This document shows, piece by piece, positions 1 through 6,601 of a DNA stretch of 9,766 nt. Under the pieces are notes generated by a model. The model searched no databases and had not been told where the DNA came from. It saw nothing but the letters and a program-made list of their open reading frames with translations. The DNA is from Cyclobacteriaceae bacterium (GTDB lineage Bacteria > Bacteroidota > Bacteroidia > Cytophagales > Cyclobacteriaceae), in NCBI GenBank assembly GCA_026994125.1, contig JALWRJ010000007.1:1-9766 (forward strand), given 5' to 3'. A program made the translations under genes and the position numbers. Positions within the stretch are counted from its first letter, which is position 1, and every line of letters begins with the position of its first letter.

Positions 1-2
1 AA

Positions 3-395
3 AAAGTAGCCCAGCGAGCGGCCTGGGTAGCCAGCCATTGCGTAGCCCAAGTGCCCAGCCTGGCCACTCCTTACCTGGAGCAGCTTGTTAATAACCTCTA
101 CAAAACAAAAAACAACGCCATAAAACGAAATACTATGCGGTTATTGCAATACACCTATATACCCGAACCCCTATGGGGCGAAGTGCTTGAAAAATGCTTT
201 GAATACATGCGTTCGAGCAATGAAGCAATAGCTGTTAAGGCTTTTTCCATGACGGTAGCTTTTCAACTTTCCCACCAGGTACCGGCCATCCGGCACGAAC
301 TAAAGTTACGTATCGAAGATATGTTACCCTACGCCAGCCCCGGAATTAAAAGTAGAGGTACACATATTTTACATAAACTGGCAAGTAGCACCTAA
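3..395 (+). CDS. 3' end of a HEAT-like helical repeat protein, cut by window start
   Basis: The reading frame is open from the first complete codon at base 3, with no stop and no convincing start, so the gene begins outside the window. A GTG at 51 is only an internal valine. The visible 130 residues look all-helical and repetitive: RAAWVASHC, then a long amphipathic stretch with KRNTMRLLQ, then EAIAVKAFSM, then PGIKSRGTHILHKL. Short paired helices with conserved Arg/Ala/Leu positions suggest ARM/HEAT-type repeats, which usually mediate protein binding. No catalytic motif is visible. The gene ends 16 bp before the convergent dioxygenase gene, and no terminator hairpin is visible in that gap. 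The function is unknown; the HEAT assignment comes from pattern only. Confidence 0.7.
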   Translation, partial: KVAQRAAWVASHCVAQVPSLATPYLEQLVNNLYKTKNNAIKRNTMRLLQYTYIPEPLWGEVLEKCFEYMRSSNEAIAVKAFSMTVAFQLSHQVPAIRHELKLRIEDMLPYASPGIKSRGTHILHKLASST

Positions 396-411
396 AACCG
401 CGATAACTACA

Positions 412-1137
412 TTATACCCCCACCTTATCGCATGCCATCTGTTCCAGTTTGTGTAGCAAGGCAGCTCTGCGCAATTTAATTTCATCGGCTTGGTAACGAC
501 AATAGTATTGCATTAAAATAGCAGCCTGGTTTACAAAGGTTTCTTTATCAATGGGTTTCATTTCATCAATTACAGGAGCTTCGGCATCGGTTAAATTAAA
601 GAAAGCACCTCCTTGCGTTTTGCGCACTAAACCTGTTTCCAGCTCATAAATTTTCATATCGGCTGTTACGGTTTGGTGGGGTTCGTTAGCGCCATACATG
701 TGCAATGTTAAATAGGGTTTATTTGTTACATTACCCATTTGATGAATAAGGGCATTATTTACTTTAGCAATACTTTTATAGGGTAGTATCTCCTTTTTAC
801 TGAGCCTAAACGTATCGCCTGTATTTGCATACACCTGATGCATGACCTCGCCAAATACCTGTACAGCTCCCCATTGAGTGTATCCGTGGTTATGTACACT
901 GCTAAAATCGCCCGGGTTCCAGGTCATTACCATAATTTCAAACGTTTGGGTATGGTAGGCCAGTTTGCGCCCATAGCCATCTTGAATAGGGTGGGCATAA
1001 TCGGCCCAAGGTTGTAGTTCGTCTTCTTCAATATTGGCCATGGCCATTAGTTCGGCTGCTTTTTGTACCGTTAAATGTGCCTGGTGTTGTTCTACTAAGT
1101 TTACCAGCCGTTGTAGTCCGGGAGAAAGTGTTTGCAT
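412..1137 (-). CDS. Cysteine dioxygenase-like thiol dioxygenase (cupin), 241 aa
   Basis: Enzymes of this family are cytoplasmic, non-haem iron proteins that add O2 to a thiol, classically turning L-cysteine into cysteine sulfinate. Visible motifs align with mammalian CDO. Y55 and R57 match the substrate-binding Tyr58/Arg60. H82 and H84 in SSVHNHGYTQW, and H132 in IHQMGN, match the three iron ligands. T144, H146 and Y148 in TLHMY match the Ser-His-Tyr triad, with Thr for Ser. Residue 89 is Trp where mammalian CDO has the Cys that cross-links to Tyr157, so no Cys-Tyr cofactor can form. The protein is about 40-50 residues longer than most bacterial CDOs, with a charged, probably helical C-terminus after about residue 180. 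It is the last gene of a minus-strand cluster, 21 bp after the GNAT gene. The substrate could be cysteine, 3-mercaptopropionate or another thiol; sequence alone does not decide. Confidence 0.85.
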   Translation of the reverse strand: MQTLSPGLQRLVNLVEQHQAHLTVQKAAELMAMANIEEDELQPWADYAHPIQDGYGRKLAYHTQTFEIMVMTWNPGDFSSVHNHGYTQWGAVQVFGEVMHQVYANTGDTFRLSKKEILPYKSIAKVNNALIHQMGNVTNKPYLTLHMYGANEPHQTVTADMKIYELETGLVRKTQGGAFFNLTDAEAPVIDEMKPIDKETFVNQAAILMQYYCRYQADEIKLRRAALLHKLEQMACDKVGV

Positions 1138-1158
1138 AGCTTAAAGATAAAAAAATGA

Positions 1159-1656
1159 TTACAAAATTAATTGCATAATAGTAACATCTACCCATTTGCC
1201 ATTAATTTTTCCTACTTCGCGCTGCACCCCCACTACCTCGTAGCCCAATTTTTTATTATAGGCAATACTGGCTGTATTGGTCGAAAAAATTTTAGCCACT
1301 AAATGGTGGTAGCCTAGTTCTTTACATCGTTCTATCAACGAAATTTTCATTTTGGTGCCTAAGCCCATACGCAATTTATCCGAGCGCAAATAAATGGCCG
1401 TTTCGCAGGTAGTGCGGTAGCCTTCTCTATCGCTATACCTTTTTAGTAACCCAAAGCCTACTACCTCTCCTTCAAACTCCAGGCACTCTATCAACTCCCG
1501 GTCATTAAACCCGGCCATCATCTTTTCGTAATAGGCAGGGGTGCGCAAACTGGTTACCATAGAGCTGCCGCCACGGCTAATATGTTCGTTATCAATGGCT
1601 GCTATCACCGAACAGTCGGCCAACGTAGCCCTTCGGATACGTATTTTATCTTCCAT
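1159..1656 (-). CDS. GNAT N-acetyltransferase, phosphinothricin/methionine-sulfone type
   Basis: This 165-residue single-domain protein has the usual length for the family. It opens with IRIRRATLADCSVIAAI, typical of GNAT strand 1 and helix 1. The acetyl-CoA pyrophosphate loop is KLRMGLGTKM (residues 94-103), and the helix after NTASIAYNKKLGYEVVG (residues 126-142) is the standard C-terminal motif. The ending GVQREVGKINGKWVDVTIMQ closely resembles phosphinothricin / methionine sulfone N-acetyltransferases, which acetylate the alpha-amino group of amino-acid analogues. Natural substrates of such proteins are often unknown. The ATG shares one base with the upstream stop codon (TAATG), which suggests translational coupling to the amidohydrolase gene. 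Acyl-CoA and amine specificity cannot be read from the sequence. Confidence 0.85.
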   Translation of the reverse strand: MEDKIRIRRATLADCSVIAAIDNEHISRGGSSMVTSLRTPAYYEKMMAGFNDRELIECLEFEGEVVGFGLLKRYSDREGYRTTCETAIYLRSDKLRMGLGTKMKISLIERCKELGYHHLVAKIFSTNTASIAYNKKLGYEVVGVQREVGKINGKWVDVTIMQLIL

Positions 1657-3230
1657 TATTCCATCTTATTTTTTCGTAATACTTCGCCCGGGGTTAGTTC
1701 ATTTATGTGGCCGTTTTCAATAATATAACCTCCATTTACCCACAGGTGCTCCACCCCATCCGACAAGCGGCAGGGGTTAGTATAGGTGGCATTGGGCCTT
1801 ATTTTACCCTTATTAAATAAAACGACATCGGCTCGGTATCCTTTTTTTATTAAACCCCGGTTGGTAAGCCCAAAAAATGAAGCAGGCAAAGAGGTTATTT
1901 TACGTACGGCTTCCTGAAAGGTAAGCAGGTTACGTTGTAGCACATAATCGTACAAAAACTGTGTAAAAGCACCATACGAACGCGGATGTGGCACCCCAAT
2001 ACGGGTAGGGGCATTGATGGGGTGGCTCCAGGAATCGGTGCAAATCATAGCCCTGGGCCAGGTAATGGCTGCATCAATATCAGCCGGATCGATGCAATGA
2101 TACACAATCCACATTTCGGTATCTCGCATAAGTATATCGCAGATTACCTGCCCCAAAGATTTACCCGTTTCTTTAGCAATTAAATCTACAGTTTTACCTT
2201 CCCATTCGGGGTATTGGTTAGAGATGATAAGCATCTGGCTAAGCTCATAATCGCGTTCAATAATATAGGCATCAATTTCTGCCACTACTTCGGGTATAGC
2301 CAGTTTAGTTTTAACTGCTGCTAACCCTCCTTCTAAAAAATGCTTGGGTATAAACGCCCGAAGTTTAGTAGAAACAGCCGTATAAGGGTACACATCTATA
2401 AAAGCTTGTTGTTTATGCCTTTTGTTGTAGTCCTCTAGCCGTTTTAAAACCTTGGGTATTTTACCAAAATTACGTTTTTCGGCTGCTTTAAGATGGCTAA
2501 CCAATACGTTAATACCTGCTTTTTCGCCAATTTCGAGGGTCTCCTCAATGGCCTCCTCCAACTTATCACGCTCATCGCGCATGTGGCTGGCATACACCCC
2601 CCCTTGTTGGGCAGCAATACTTGCCAACGAAATAATTTCGTAGGTTGTAGCAAAACAACCGGGTGCATAAATTAAACCGGTTGATAGCCCAAAAGAACCC
2701 TCTTGCATGGAAGCAAGCAAGGCTTCTTCCATCTGCTGCTGCGCCCTGGCTGATGTTTGTGTCCAGTTTTCTAAGGCACCTCCTCGCAGGGTGCTATGGC
2801 CGGTAAGGGTGGCTACATTAAATTGCACACCTATTGTTTCTAAGCGGTTAAAATACTCATCCAGGGTGTGCCAATCAAAAGTAAATTGCAGGTTTTCGGC
2901 CAGTTTTTGCATGGTAGGCACCAAATGGGGCAATATAGGCGCAGGTGATGTACCGCAGTTGCCAAATATTTCAGTGGTAATGCCCTGATACAGCTTATGG
3001 TCCGCTGCATGTGGGTAAAAATACCCAAACCCGGTTGATGCATGGGTATCGATAAAACCGGGAGTAAGCAGCAGACCATCAGCCTCAATTACTTTTAGCG
3101 CATGGGGAGCAACGGCCTGAGCATCCGCAACAAACGAAATATTTTTTCCGGTTATACCTACCATTCCCAGGTAGGGCTTAGCACCGCTTCCATCATAAAT
3201 GAGGGCATTTTTAATTAGAACATCCAGCAT
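1656..3230 (-). CDS. N-acyl-D-amino-acid deacylase-like amidohydrolase with altered HxH site
   Basis: Characterised relatives hydrolyse N-acyl-D-amino acids in the cytoplasm with a zinc ion. I place the start at the ATG at 3230 (524 aa) because MLDVLIKNALIYDGSG is the classic family N-terminus; the frame could extend to 3266, but those 12 residues look non-homologous. In this numbering the tightly bound zinc of Alcaligenes D-aminoacylase (Cys96, His220, His250) matches C92 in FGNCGTSPAP, H216 in ASHMRDE and H246 in VSHLKAA. The catalytic Asp matches D399 in ICTDSWSHP. The usual HxHxD of the weak second metal site reads DTHASTG: H63 is kept, but Ser65 and Gly67 replace His and Asp. The C-terminal GLIKKGYRADVVLF is the usual amidohydrolase beta-domain. 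It is the first gene of a cluster with the GNAT and dioxygenase genes. Substrate uncertain. Confidence 0.85.
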   Translation of the reverse strand: MLDVLIKNALIYDGSGAKPYLGMVGITGKNISFVADAQAVAPHALKVIEADGLLLTPGFIDTHASTGFGYFYPHAADHKLYQGITTEIFGNCGTSPAPILPHLVPTMQKLAENLQFTFDWHTLDEYFNRLETIGVQFNVATLTGHSTLRGGALENWTQTSARAQQQMEEALLASMQEGSFGLSTGLIYAPGCFATTYEIISLASIAAQQGGVYASHMRDERDKLEEAIEETLEIGEKAGINVLVSHLKAAEKRNFGKIPKVLKRLEDYNKRHKQQAFIDVYPYTAVSTKLRAFIPKHFLEGGLAAVKTKLAIPEVVAEIDAYIIERDYELSQMLIISNQYPEWEGKTVDLIAKETGKSLGQVICDILMRDTEMWIVYHCIDPADIDAAITWPRAMICTDSWSHPINAPTRIGVPHPRSYGAFTQFLYDYVLQRNLLTFQEAVRKITSLPASFFGLTNRGLIKKGYRADVVLFNKGKIRPNATYTNPCRLSDGVEHLWVNGGYIIENGHINELTPGEVLRKNKME

Positions 3231-3288
3231 GTTGTAAAGATAATAAAAACCGATTGGCCATAGCAATAGACCGGTAACGGTTTTGGCT

Positions 3289-3315
3289 GGTAAAAATATA
3301 TTCCTATATTTTACC
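3289..3315. repeat. Inverted repeat with 11-bp arms and a TTCC loop
   Basis: GGTAAAAATATA (3289-3300) and TATATTTTACC (3305-3315) are inverted copies differing by one bulged A, around a TTCC loop. The repeat lies 59-85 bp upstream of the amidohydrolase start and about 140 bp before the 3454 gene. It could be a regulator operator or a hairpin in the amidohydrolase leader RNA. On the minus strand, TATTTTTA (3298 down to 3291) in one arm is one mismatch from the Bacteroidota -7 box, with a TTG 21 bp upstream, so the repeat may overlap the promoter of that cluster. Confidence 0.5.
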
Positions 3316-3324
3316 CGTTCAACT

Positions 3325-3356
3325 ACCTCATTTTAAGGAGGTTTAGTAATTAAACC
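3325..3356. repeat. Two overlapping small inverted repeats
   Basis: ACCTC (3325-3329) pairs with GAGGT (3338-3342). GGTTTA (3340-3345) pairs perfectly with TAAACC (3351-3356) around GTAAT. The two pairings share bases 3340-3342, so only one could form at a time in a transcript. They sit upstream of the mapped promoter-like boxes for the 3454 gene, so if functional they act as DNA sites or in the leader of the minus-strand cluster. The stems are short and chance is possible in A+T-rich DNA. Confidence 0.3.
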
Positions 3357-3399
3357 AGGATAAATTAAGGTTTAAATGCCATCTTGTTTGTACATATTG

Positions 3400-3430
3400 T
3401 TTGACAAGCCACATTTATAAAGTAGAATTG
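3400..3430 (+). promoter_or_regulatory. Bacteroidota-type promoter for the 140-aa gene
   Basis: TTTG (3400-3403), a 19-bp spacer and TAGAATTG (3423-3430) match the -33/-7 consensus TTTG-N19-TAnnTTTG with a single mismatch. Transcription would begin near 3437, giving a leader of roughly 17 nt before the ATG at 3454. A second copy of TTGTTTG lies 13 bp upstream (3384-3390 against 3397-3403), overlapping the -33 box, and could be a regulator site. Confidence 0.55.
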
Positions 3431-3453
3431 TGTAAATTAAAAACCTATTAGTT

Positions 3454-3876
3454 ATGCTTGATTTTGATAAATTGGTTGCCATTGCTTTTGATGAAAGGCC
3501 TGGCGAACTTGAACCCCAGGATGACCTGTGGAAAGCTGTTTTTTCGTTAGATAAATGGCATTTTATTCTTCGTAAAACAGACGGCCATATACACCCTTAT
3601 GTAGCCGAAGCACAACAAATTGAACCCGGCACCTATTGGCTTTATGCCTTTACCGAGGCTGAAAGGTGCACACAATTTGAAAAATTGACCGGGTTAACAA
3701 ACCCTGTTAAAACAGGTGTTGCCATGGAAGTACCTGTAAATGATGCCTTGATACCCTGGGTAGAAAGTTTTTCCCAATACGATGTAAAGGGCATTTATTT
3801 TAATGCAGACACACGAGGCTTTTATGCCCCCTTGCACAACCTGGCTCGTATAAAGGAACATTTGGATAGCCAATAA
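3454..3876 (+). CDS. Hypothetical 140-aa protein
   Basis: I do not recognise this protein. It is small and somewhat acidic, has no signal peptide or membrane segment, and is probably cytoplasmic. The first half (LWKAVFSLDKWHFILRK, then DGHIHPYVAEAQQIEPGTYWLYAFTEAERCTQF) recalls the alternating strands and AFTxxE turn of SseB-like domains, but the match is weak and is offered only as a hint. The middle has VPVNDALIPWVES and the end GIYFNADTRGFYAPLHNL. It is transcribed alone, from its own well-matched promoter, between two minus-strand operons, and converges on the racemase gene 74 bp away. No Shine-Dalgarno sequence precedes the ATG, as is usual in Bacteroidota. Coding status is supported by length, promoter placement and natural amino-acid composition. 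Confidence 0.75.
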   Translation: MLDFDKLVAIAFDERPGELEPQDDLWKAVFSLDKWHFILRKTDGHIHPYVAEAQQIEPGTYWLYAFTEAERCTQFEKLTGLTNPVKTGVAMEVPVNDALIPWVESFSQYDVKGIYFNADTRGFYAPLHNLARIKEHLDSQ

Positions 3877-3950
3877 CTTTCTAAAAATAAAACACCTTGC
3901 TCGTCCTCCTACGCGCCTACACGTGGTAAGGAAAGCTTAGGTAAAATTAT

Positions 3951-5090
3951 CTATCTTTTAAGCACTTCTTTGTTTATGGTAAGCTGCTTAAAAGTCTGGG
4001 TATCTATGCTAATTTTTACAAAGTTTTCTGTTTTAATATAACCTTCTTCCATTTCAATGGGATGCTGCAGAACATCCTTAGTAAAATAACGACTCGAAGG
4101 GCTTTGGTCGTGGGCGCTGGCATCGGTTATAAAAGCAGCTATTTGTAAGTTTTGCGAGCGCCCAATACCGGTTTCAAACATGCCGCCAATCCAAACTTTA
4201 ATTGAATGGTCAAAACAATAATTTATCATTTGGATAGTAGCCAGCAGCCCTCCTATTCTACCCGGTTTTATATTAAGTTCGGCCAGGTTATCCTTTTGTT
4301 CAATTAAATGGCCTAACGATTCCACTTCTTCATCTAAACAAAAAATGGCCGGCCCTACTTCTTGCTGAAACCTTTTTTGCAAATACGCATTACCGGGCGC
4401 AAAAGGTTGTTCTATCATGTAGCCGAGTCGGGCAAAGCTAGCCAGGGTTTCAAAATCGTTTTCGGTAAACGAGCCATTGGCATCAAAACTTAGGTGTGGG
4501 TGTTGTGTATTTTTGAGTACTTCTAAAAAAGCAGGTTTAGTATAAGCAGGGTTTATTTTAAACTTTAATCTTCGGTAGCCTTCTTGTATAGCTGCCTCAA
4601 TAGCCGTTTGCATGTGAGTAGCCTCCTCGAACAAACCCATAGAAATACCCACAGGCACTTTGCGTAAGCGCGGCCTGCCCCAAGCCTCTAAAATTCCCTT
4701 TCCTGTTGTATGGCGAATGGCATCGTTCATGGCAAACTCCACCGCTGCTTTGGTAAAGTGCCAACCTCGTATTTTTTGCAATACGCGTAATACACTGCCA
4801 TAGGTTGTTTTAGCTTTTAATTGAGGAAAAATAAACTTTTTAATAACCTCTAAAGCCCCTTGTACAAACTCGTGCGAATAGAAAGGGTCGGGACGACAGG
4901 AGCATTCGCCATAGCCCACAGCGCCTTCAAGGGTGTGCCAGCAAACCACCAAAGCCTGGCGCGAGTTCCGCACCCCAATAGCCGACTTAAACGGCTGCAC
5001 CTGAGGCACATCCAGCACCACCAACTCTAGCTTAGCCAAACTAATGGGTGTATCTAAAAAAGCGAGAACTTGGCTTGGAACAAACTTCAT
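3951..5090 (-). CDS. Enolase-superfamily o-succinylbenzoate synthase / N-acylamino acid racemase
   Basis: This is a muconate-lactonizing-type enolase-superfamily barrel of the OSBS/NSAR group (379 aa, usual length about 370). The N-terminal capping domain has FKSAIGV and GYGECSCRPDPFYSHE. The barrel has VPVGISMG (145-152), the KFK motif with K176/K178, metal ligands D203 (FDANGS), E227 (MIEQPF) and D253 (CLDEE), and the second general base K275 (LNIKPGRIGG). It ends with WIGGMFETGIGR and SPSSRYF. The Lys-Asp-Glu-Asp-Lys spacing fits NSAR. Relatives either dehydrate SHCHC to o-succinylbenzoate for menaquinone, racemise N-succinyl- or N-acetyl-amino acids, or do both. No men gene is nearby, whereas a D-aminoacylase-like and a GNAT gene lie 0.7-2.8 kb away, which favours the racemase role without proving it. 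The start codon overlaps the upstream stop as ATGA. Confidence 0.85.
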   Translation of the reverse strand: MKFVPSQVLAFLDTPISLAKLELVVLDVPQVQPFKSAIGVRNSRQALVVCWHTLEGAVGYGECSCRPDPFYSHEFVQGALEVIKKFIFPQLKAKTTYGSVLRVLQKIRGWHFTKAAVEFAMNDAIRHTTGKGILEAWGRPRLRKVPVGISMGLFEEATHMQTAIEAAIQEGYRRLKFKINPAYTKPAFLEVLKNTQHPHLSFDANGSFTENDFETLASFARLGYMIEQPFAPGNAYLQKRFQQEVGPAIFCLDEEVESLGHLIEQKDNLAELNIKPGRIGGLLATIQMINYCFDHSIKVWIGGMFETGIGRSQNLQIAAFITDASAHDQSPSSRYFTKDVLQHPIEMEEGYIKTENFVKISIDTQTFKQLTINKEVLKR

Positions 5091-6505
5091 GAGCCCACCT
5101 TAGTTGGCGCTACATACTTAAATAATTTTTTGGTTTTAATTTCGTTGGCCACTTTATGAGGTACCAGTTTTTCCCAACCGTCTTCGCCATGCTGAATCAT
5201 TTCGAGTACGTGGTCAGAGATAATATGTAAATTTTGTTCCGATACATTGGTAACCGGTATTAGTTTTTTATTATCCAGTAAATATTGTAGTAAACTACGC
5301 TGGTTTTCGGGTACTTCAAAGTCGTCCAGGGTGTAGATATCCTCCGAACCTTTTTTTAAGGATGGGTACACATAAAACTTAACATTTCGACCAAATAATA
5401 TACCAAAGGCTTCAAGAATACCCCCTTTTAGGTTTTCGTAGTATTTTTCCTCAAAAATGTTGTGCAAGTTGTAAATACCCAAAATTAAGCCAACCATTCG
5501 GTCTTTATTAAGGCGGGTTATATGCCTAACCAACCTGTAATACTCGGTATAATTAGAAATAAGCACATTTTGGCCTAAGGAGCAAAGCTGATCTACCCGG
5601 TTCATAAAATCGGTTACATCAATATCGCCACCTACTTCCAGGTCTTGCAGGGTAAGTTCGGTTAGTACAACTATTTTTTCTTTATCTACGCCCTCTTCTA
5701 ACTTAAACCTTTTTCGGCCACAAAACAGCATATCTACATTTACATGTGTAACCGGCCTAAAGCGCCCCCGCAAAATGAGCACATTTTTTTTGTATAAGGC
5801 TTCGGAGGGCATAAGCACATTGCCCGAAGGACCAAACATGGCTGCACGAGTAAAGCCGTGTTTTACCAGTTTTAAACTCATTAAACGGTTATCCACTTCC
5901 GGGAAATCGGGCCCTTCGAGGCGGAACATATCAATTTCGATGCGATGTTGCCGAAAACCATCCACTAACGAAAGCAGAAATTCCTCAGGGTCTTGAATAT
6001 AGTAGCAAGCATAAATCAGGTTAACCCCCATTTTACCCAGGGCATCTTGCTGCCAACTGGCATCCTGGTCTTTTAGCACCACATGAAAAACACATTCGTT
6101 AGTAGGGCCTTGGGGCGACATCTGGAACTTACAGCCAATCCATCCATGCCCCCGGTTTGTACGGGCATAGTTAAGTGTTTCAACGGTATTGGCAAACGAG
6201 AAAAACTTGGTGTATTGTACCCGGTGGGGCAATCGTTGATTCAACAAGTCCATTTCTTTATCGAGCATGGCCTGTAGGCGCTCTTCGCATACGTACCTGC
6301 CAACCTTGCCATAAATGGCATCGCTATAGGCCATATCGTAAGCCGACATGGTTTTAGCAATGGTACCCGATGCTCCGCCCGACTTAAAAAAATTGGCGGC
6401 TACCTCCTGGCCTGCGCCTATTTCGGCAAACGACCCATAAATAGTGGTATCAAAATTTATAGCCAGGGCTTTTTCTTTGGTGGTCAGTTTTTTTTCAACT
6501 TCCAT
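5087..6505 (-). CDS. Conserved-looking 472-aa protein of unknown function, coupled to the racemase gene
   Basis: I cannot assign a catalytic family. The sequence is soluble, with no signal peptide or membrane span. The N-terminus is glycine-rich: SFAEIGAGQEVAANFFKSGG, then GTIAKTMSAYDM (residues 25-58). The middle holds NRGHGWIGCKFQ (117-128) and HRIEIDMFRLEGPDF (187-201). Later come MFGPSGNVL (223-231), RGRFRPVTHVNVDML (246-260) and LGIYNLHNIFEEKYYENL (342-359). Such low-complexity-free, motif-dense sequence suggests a well-conserved enzyme or scaffold. I vaguely recall Bacteroidota relatives annotated as nicotinate-nucleotide adenylyltransferase, but I see neither an (H/T)xGH nor an ISSTxxR motif, so I do not adopt that name. 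It is the first gene of the operon, and its stop overlaps the racemase ATG by 4 bp (ATGA), so the two products are probably made together. A -7-like box lies just upstream. Confidence 0.75.
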   Translation of the reverse strand: MEVEKKLTTKEKALAINFDTTIYGSFAEIGAGQEVAANFFKSGGASGTIAKTMSAYDMAYSDAIYGKVGRYVCEERLQAMLDKEMDLLNQRLPHRVQYTKFFSFANTVETLNYARTNRGHGWIGCKFQMSPQGPTNECVFHVVLKDQDASWQQDALGKMGVNLIYACYYIQDPEEFLLSLVDGFRQHRIEIDMFRLEGPDFPEVDNRLMSLKLVKHGFTRAAMFGPSGNVLMPSEALYKKNVLILRGRFRPVTHVNVDMLFCGRKRFKLEEGVDKEKIVVLTELTLQDLEVGGDIDVTDFMNRVDQLCSLGQNVLISNYTEYYRLVRHITRLNKDRMVGLILGIYNLHNIFEEKYYENLKGGILEAFGILFGRNVKFYVYPSLKKGSEDIYTLDDFEVPENQRSLLQYLLDNKKLIPVTNVSEQNLHIISDHVLEMIQHGEDGWEKLVPHKVANEIKTKKLFKYVAPTKVGS

Positions 6506-6522
6506 GGTGCATATTTCTGGCT

Positions 6523-6530
6523 CAAAAGTA
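6523..6530 (-). promoter_or_regulatory. Possible -7 box for the 472-aa gene and racemase operon
   Basis: Read on the minus strand this is TACTTTTG, a perfect TAnnTTTG. No TTTG was found at the expected 19-21 bp upstream, so only half of the promoter is supported. The predicted leader would be very short, about 11-13 nt before the ATG at 6505. Confidence 0.35.
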
Positions 6531-6601
6531 ATTTATTTAGGGGTTAGGTAATGTATGATATCACAATATTTTAATTGATTTTTCTCATTTTTTTAACCGA
6601 T

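Noticed and set aside
2444..3088. Several open frames of 63-93 codons on both strands inside the amidohydrolase gene
   Set aside because: They lie wholly within a well-supported gene, have unnatural composition and no start signals; they are frame shadows.
3231..3266. N-terminal extension of the amidohydrolase to an ATG at 3266
   Set aside because: The added 12 residues are hydrophobic and unlike the family. The ATG at 3230 gives the standard MLDVLIKNALIYDG start.
3268..3284. AGACCG-GTAA-CGGTTTT as an intrinsic terminator on the + strand
   Set aside because: No + strand gene lies upstream to terminate, the stem is short and contains a G-T pair, and the T run is only four bases. It is mentioned only as part of the inverted-repeat cluster.
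3334..3342. Strong Shine-Dalgarno-like TAAGGAGGT on the + strand
   Set aside because: No start codon follows at a usable distance. The next ATG (3376) is 34 bp away and gives only a 14-codon frame that runs through the mapped promoter. Bacteroidota also rarely rely on such sites.
3401..3428. Sigma-70-like TTGACA and TAGAAT with a 16-bp spacer
   Set aside because: The same bases fit the Bacteroidota TTTG-N19-TAnnTTTG pattern, which suits the rest of the window; the E. coli-type reading is treated as coincidental.
3877..3950. Possible bidirectional terminator in the convergent gap
   Set aside because: Only short imperfect pairings (for example CCTTGC with GTAAGG) and the palindromes CACGTG and AAGCTT are present; no stable hairpin with a T run.
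5087..6505. Nicotinate-nucleotide adenylyltransferase identity for the 472-aa protein
   Set aside because: A vague memory of such annotations exists, but neither the (H/T)xGH nor the ISSTxxR motif of that enzyme family is present.
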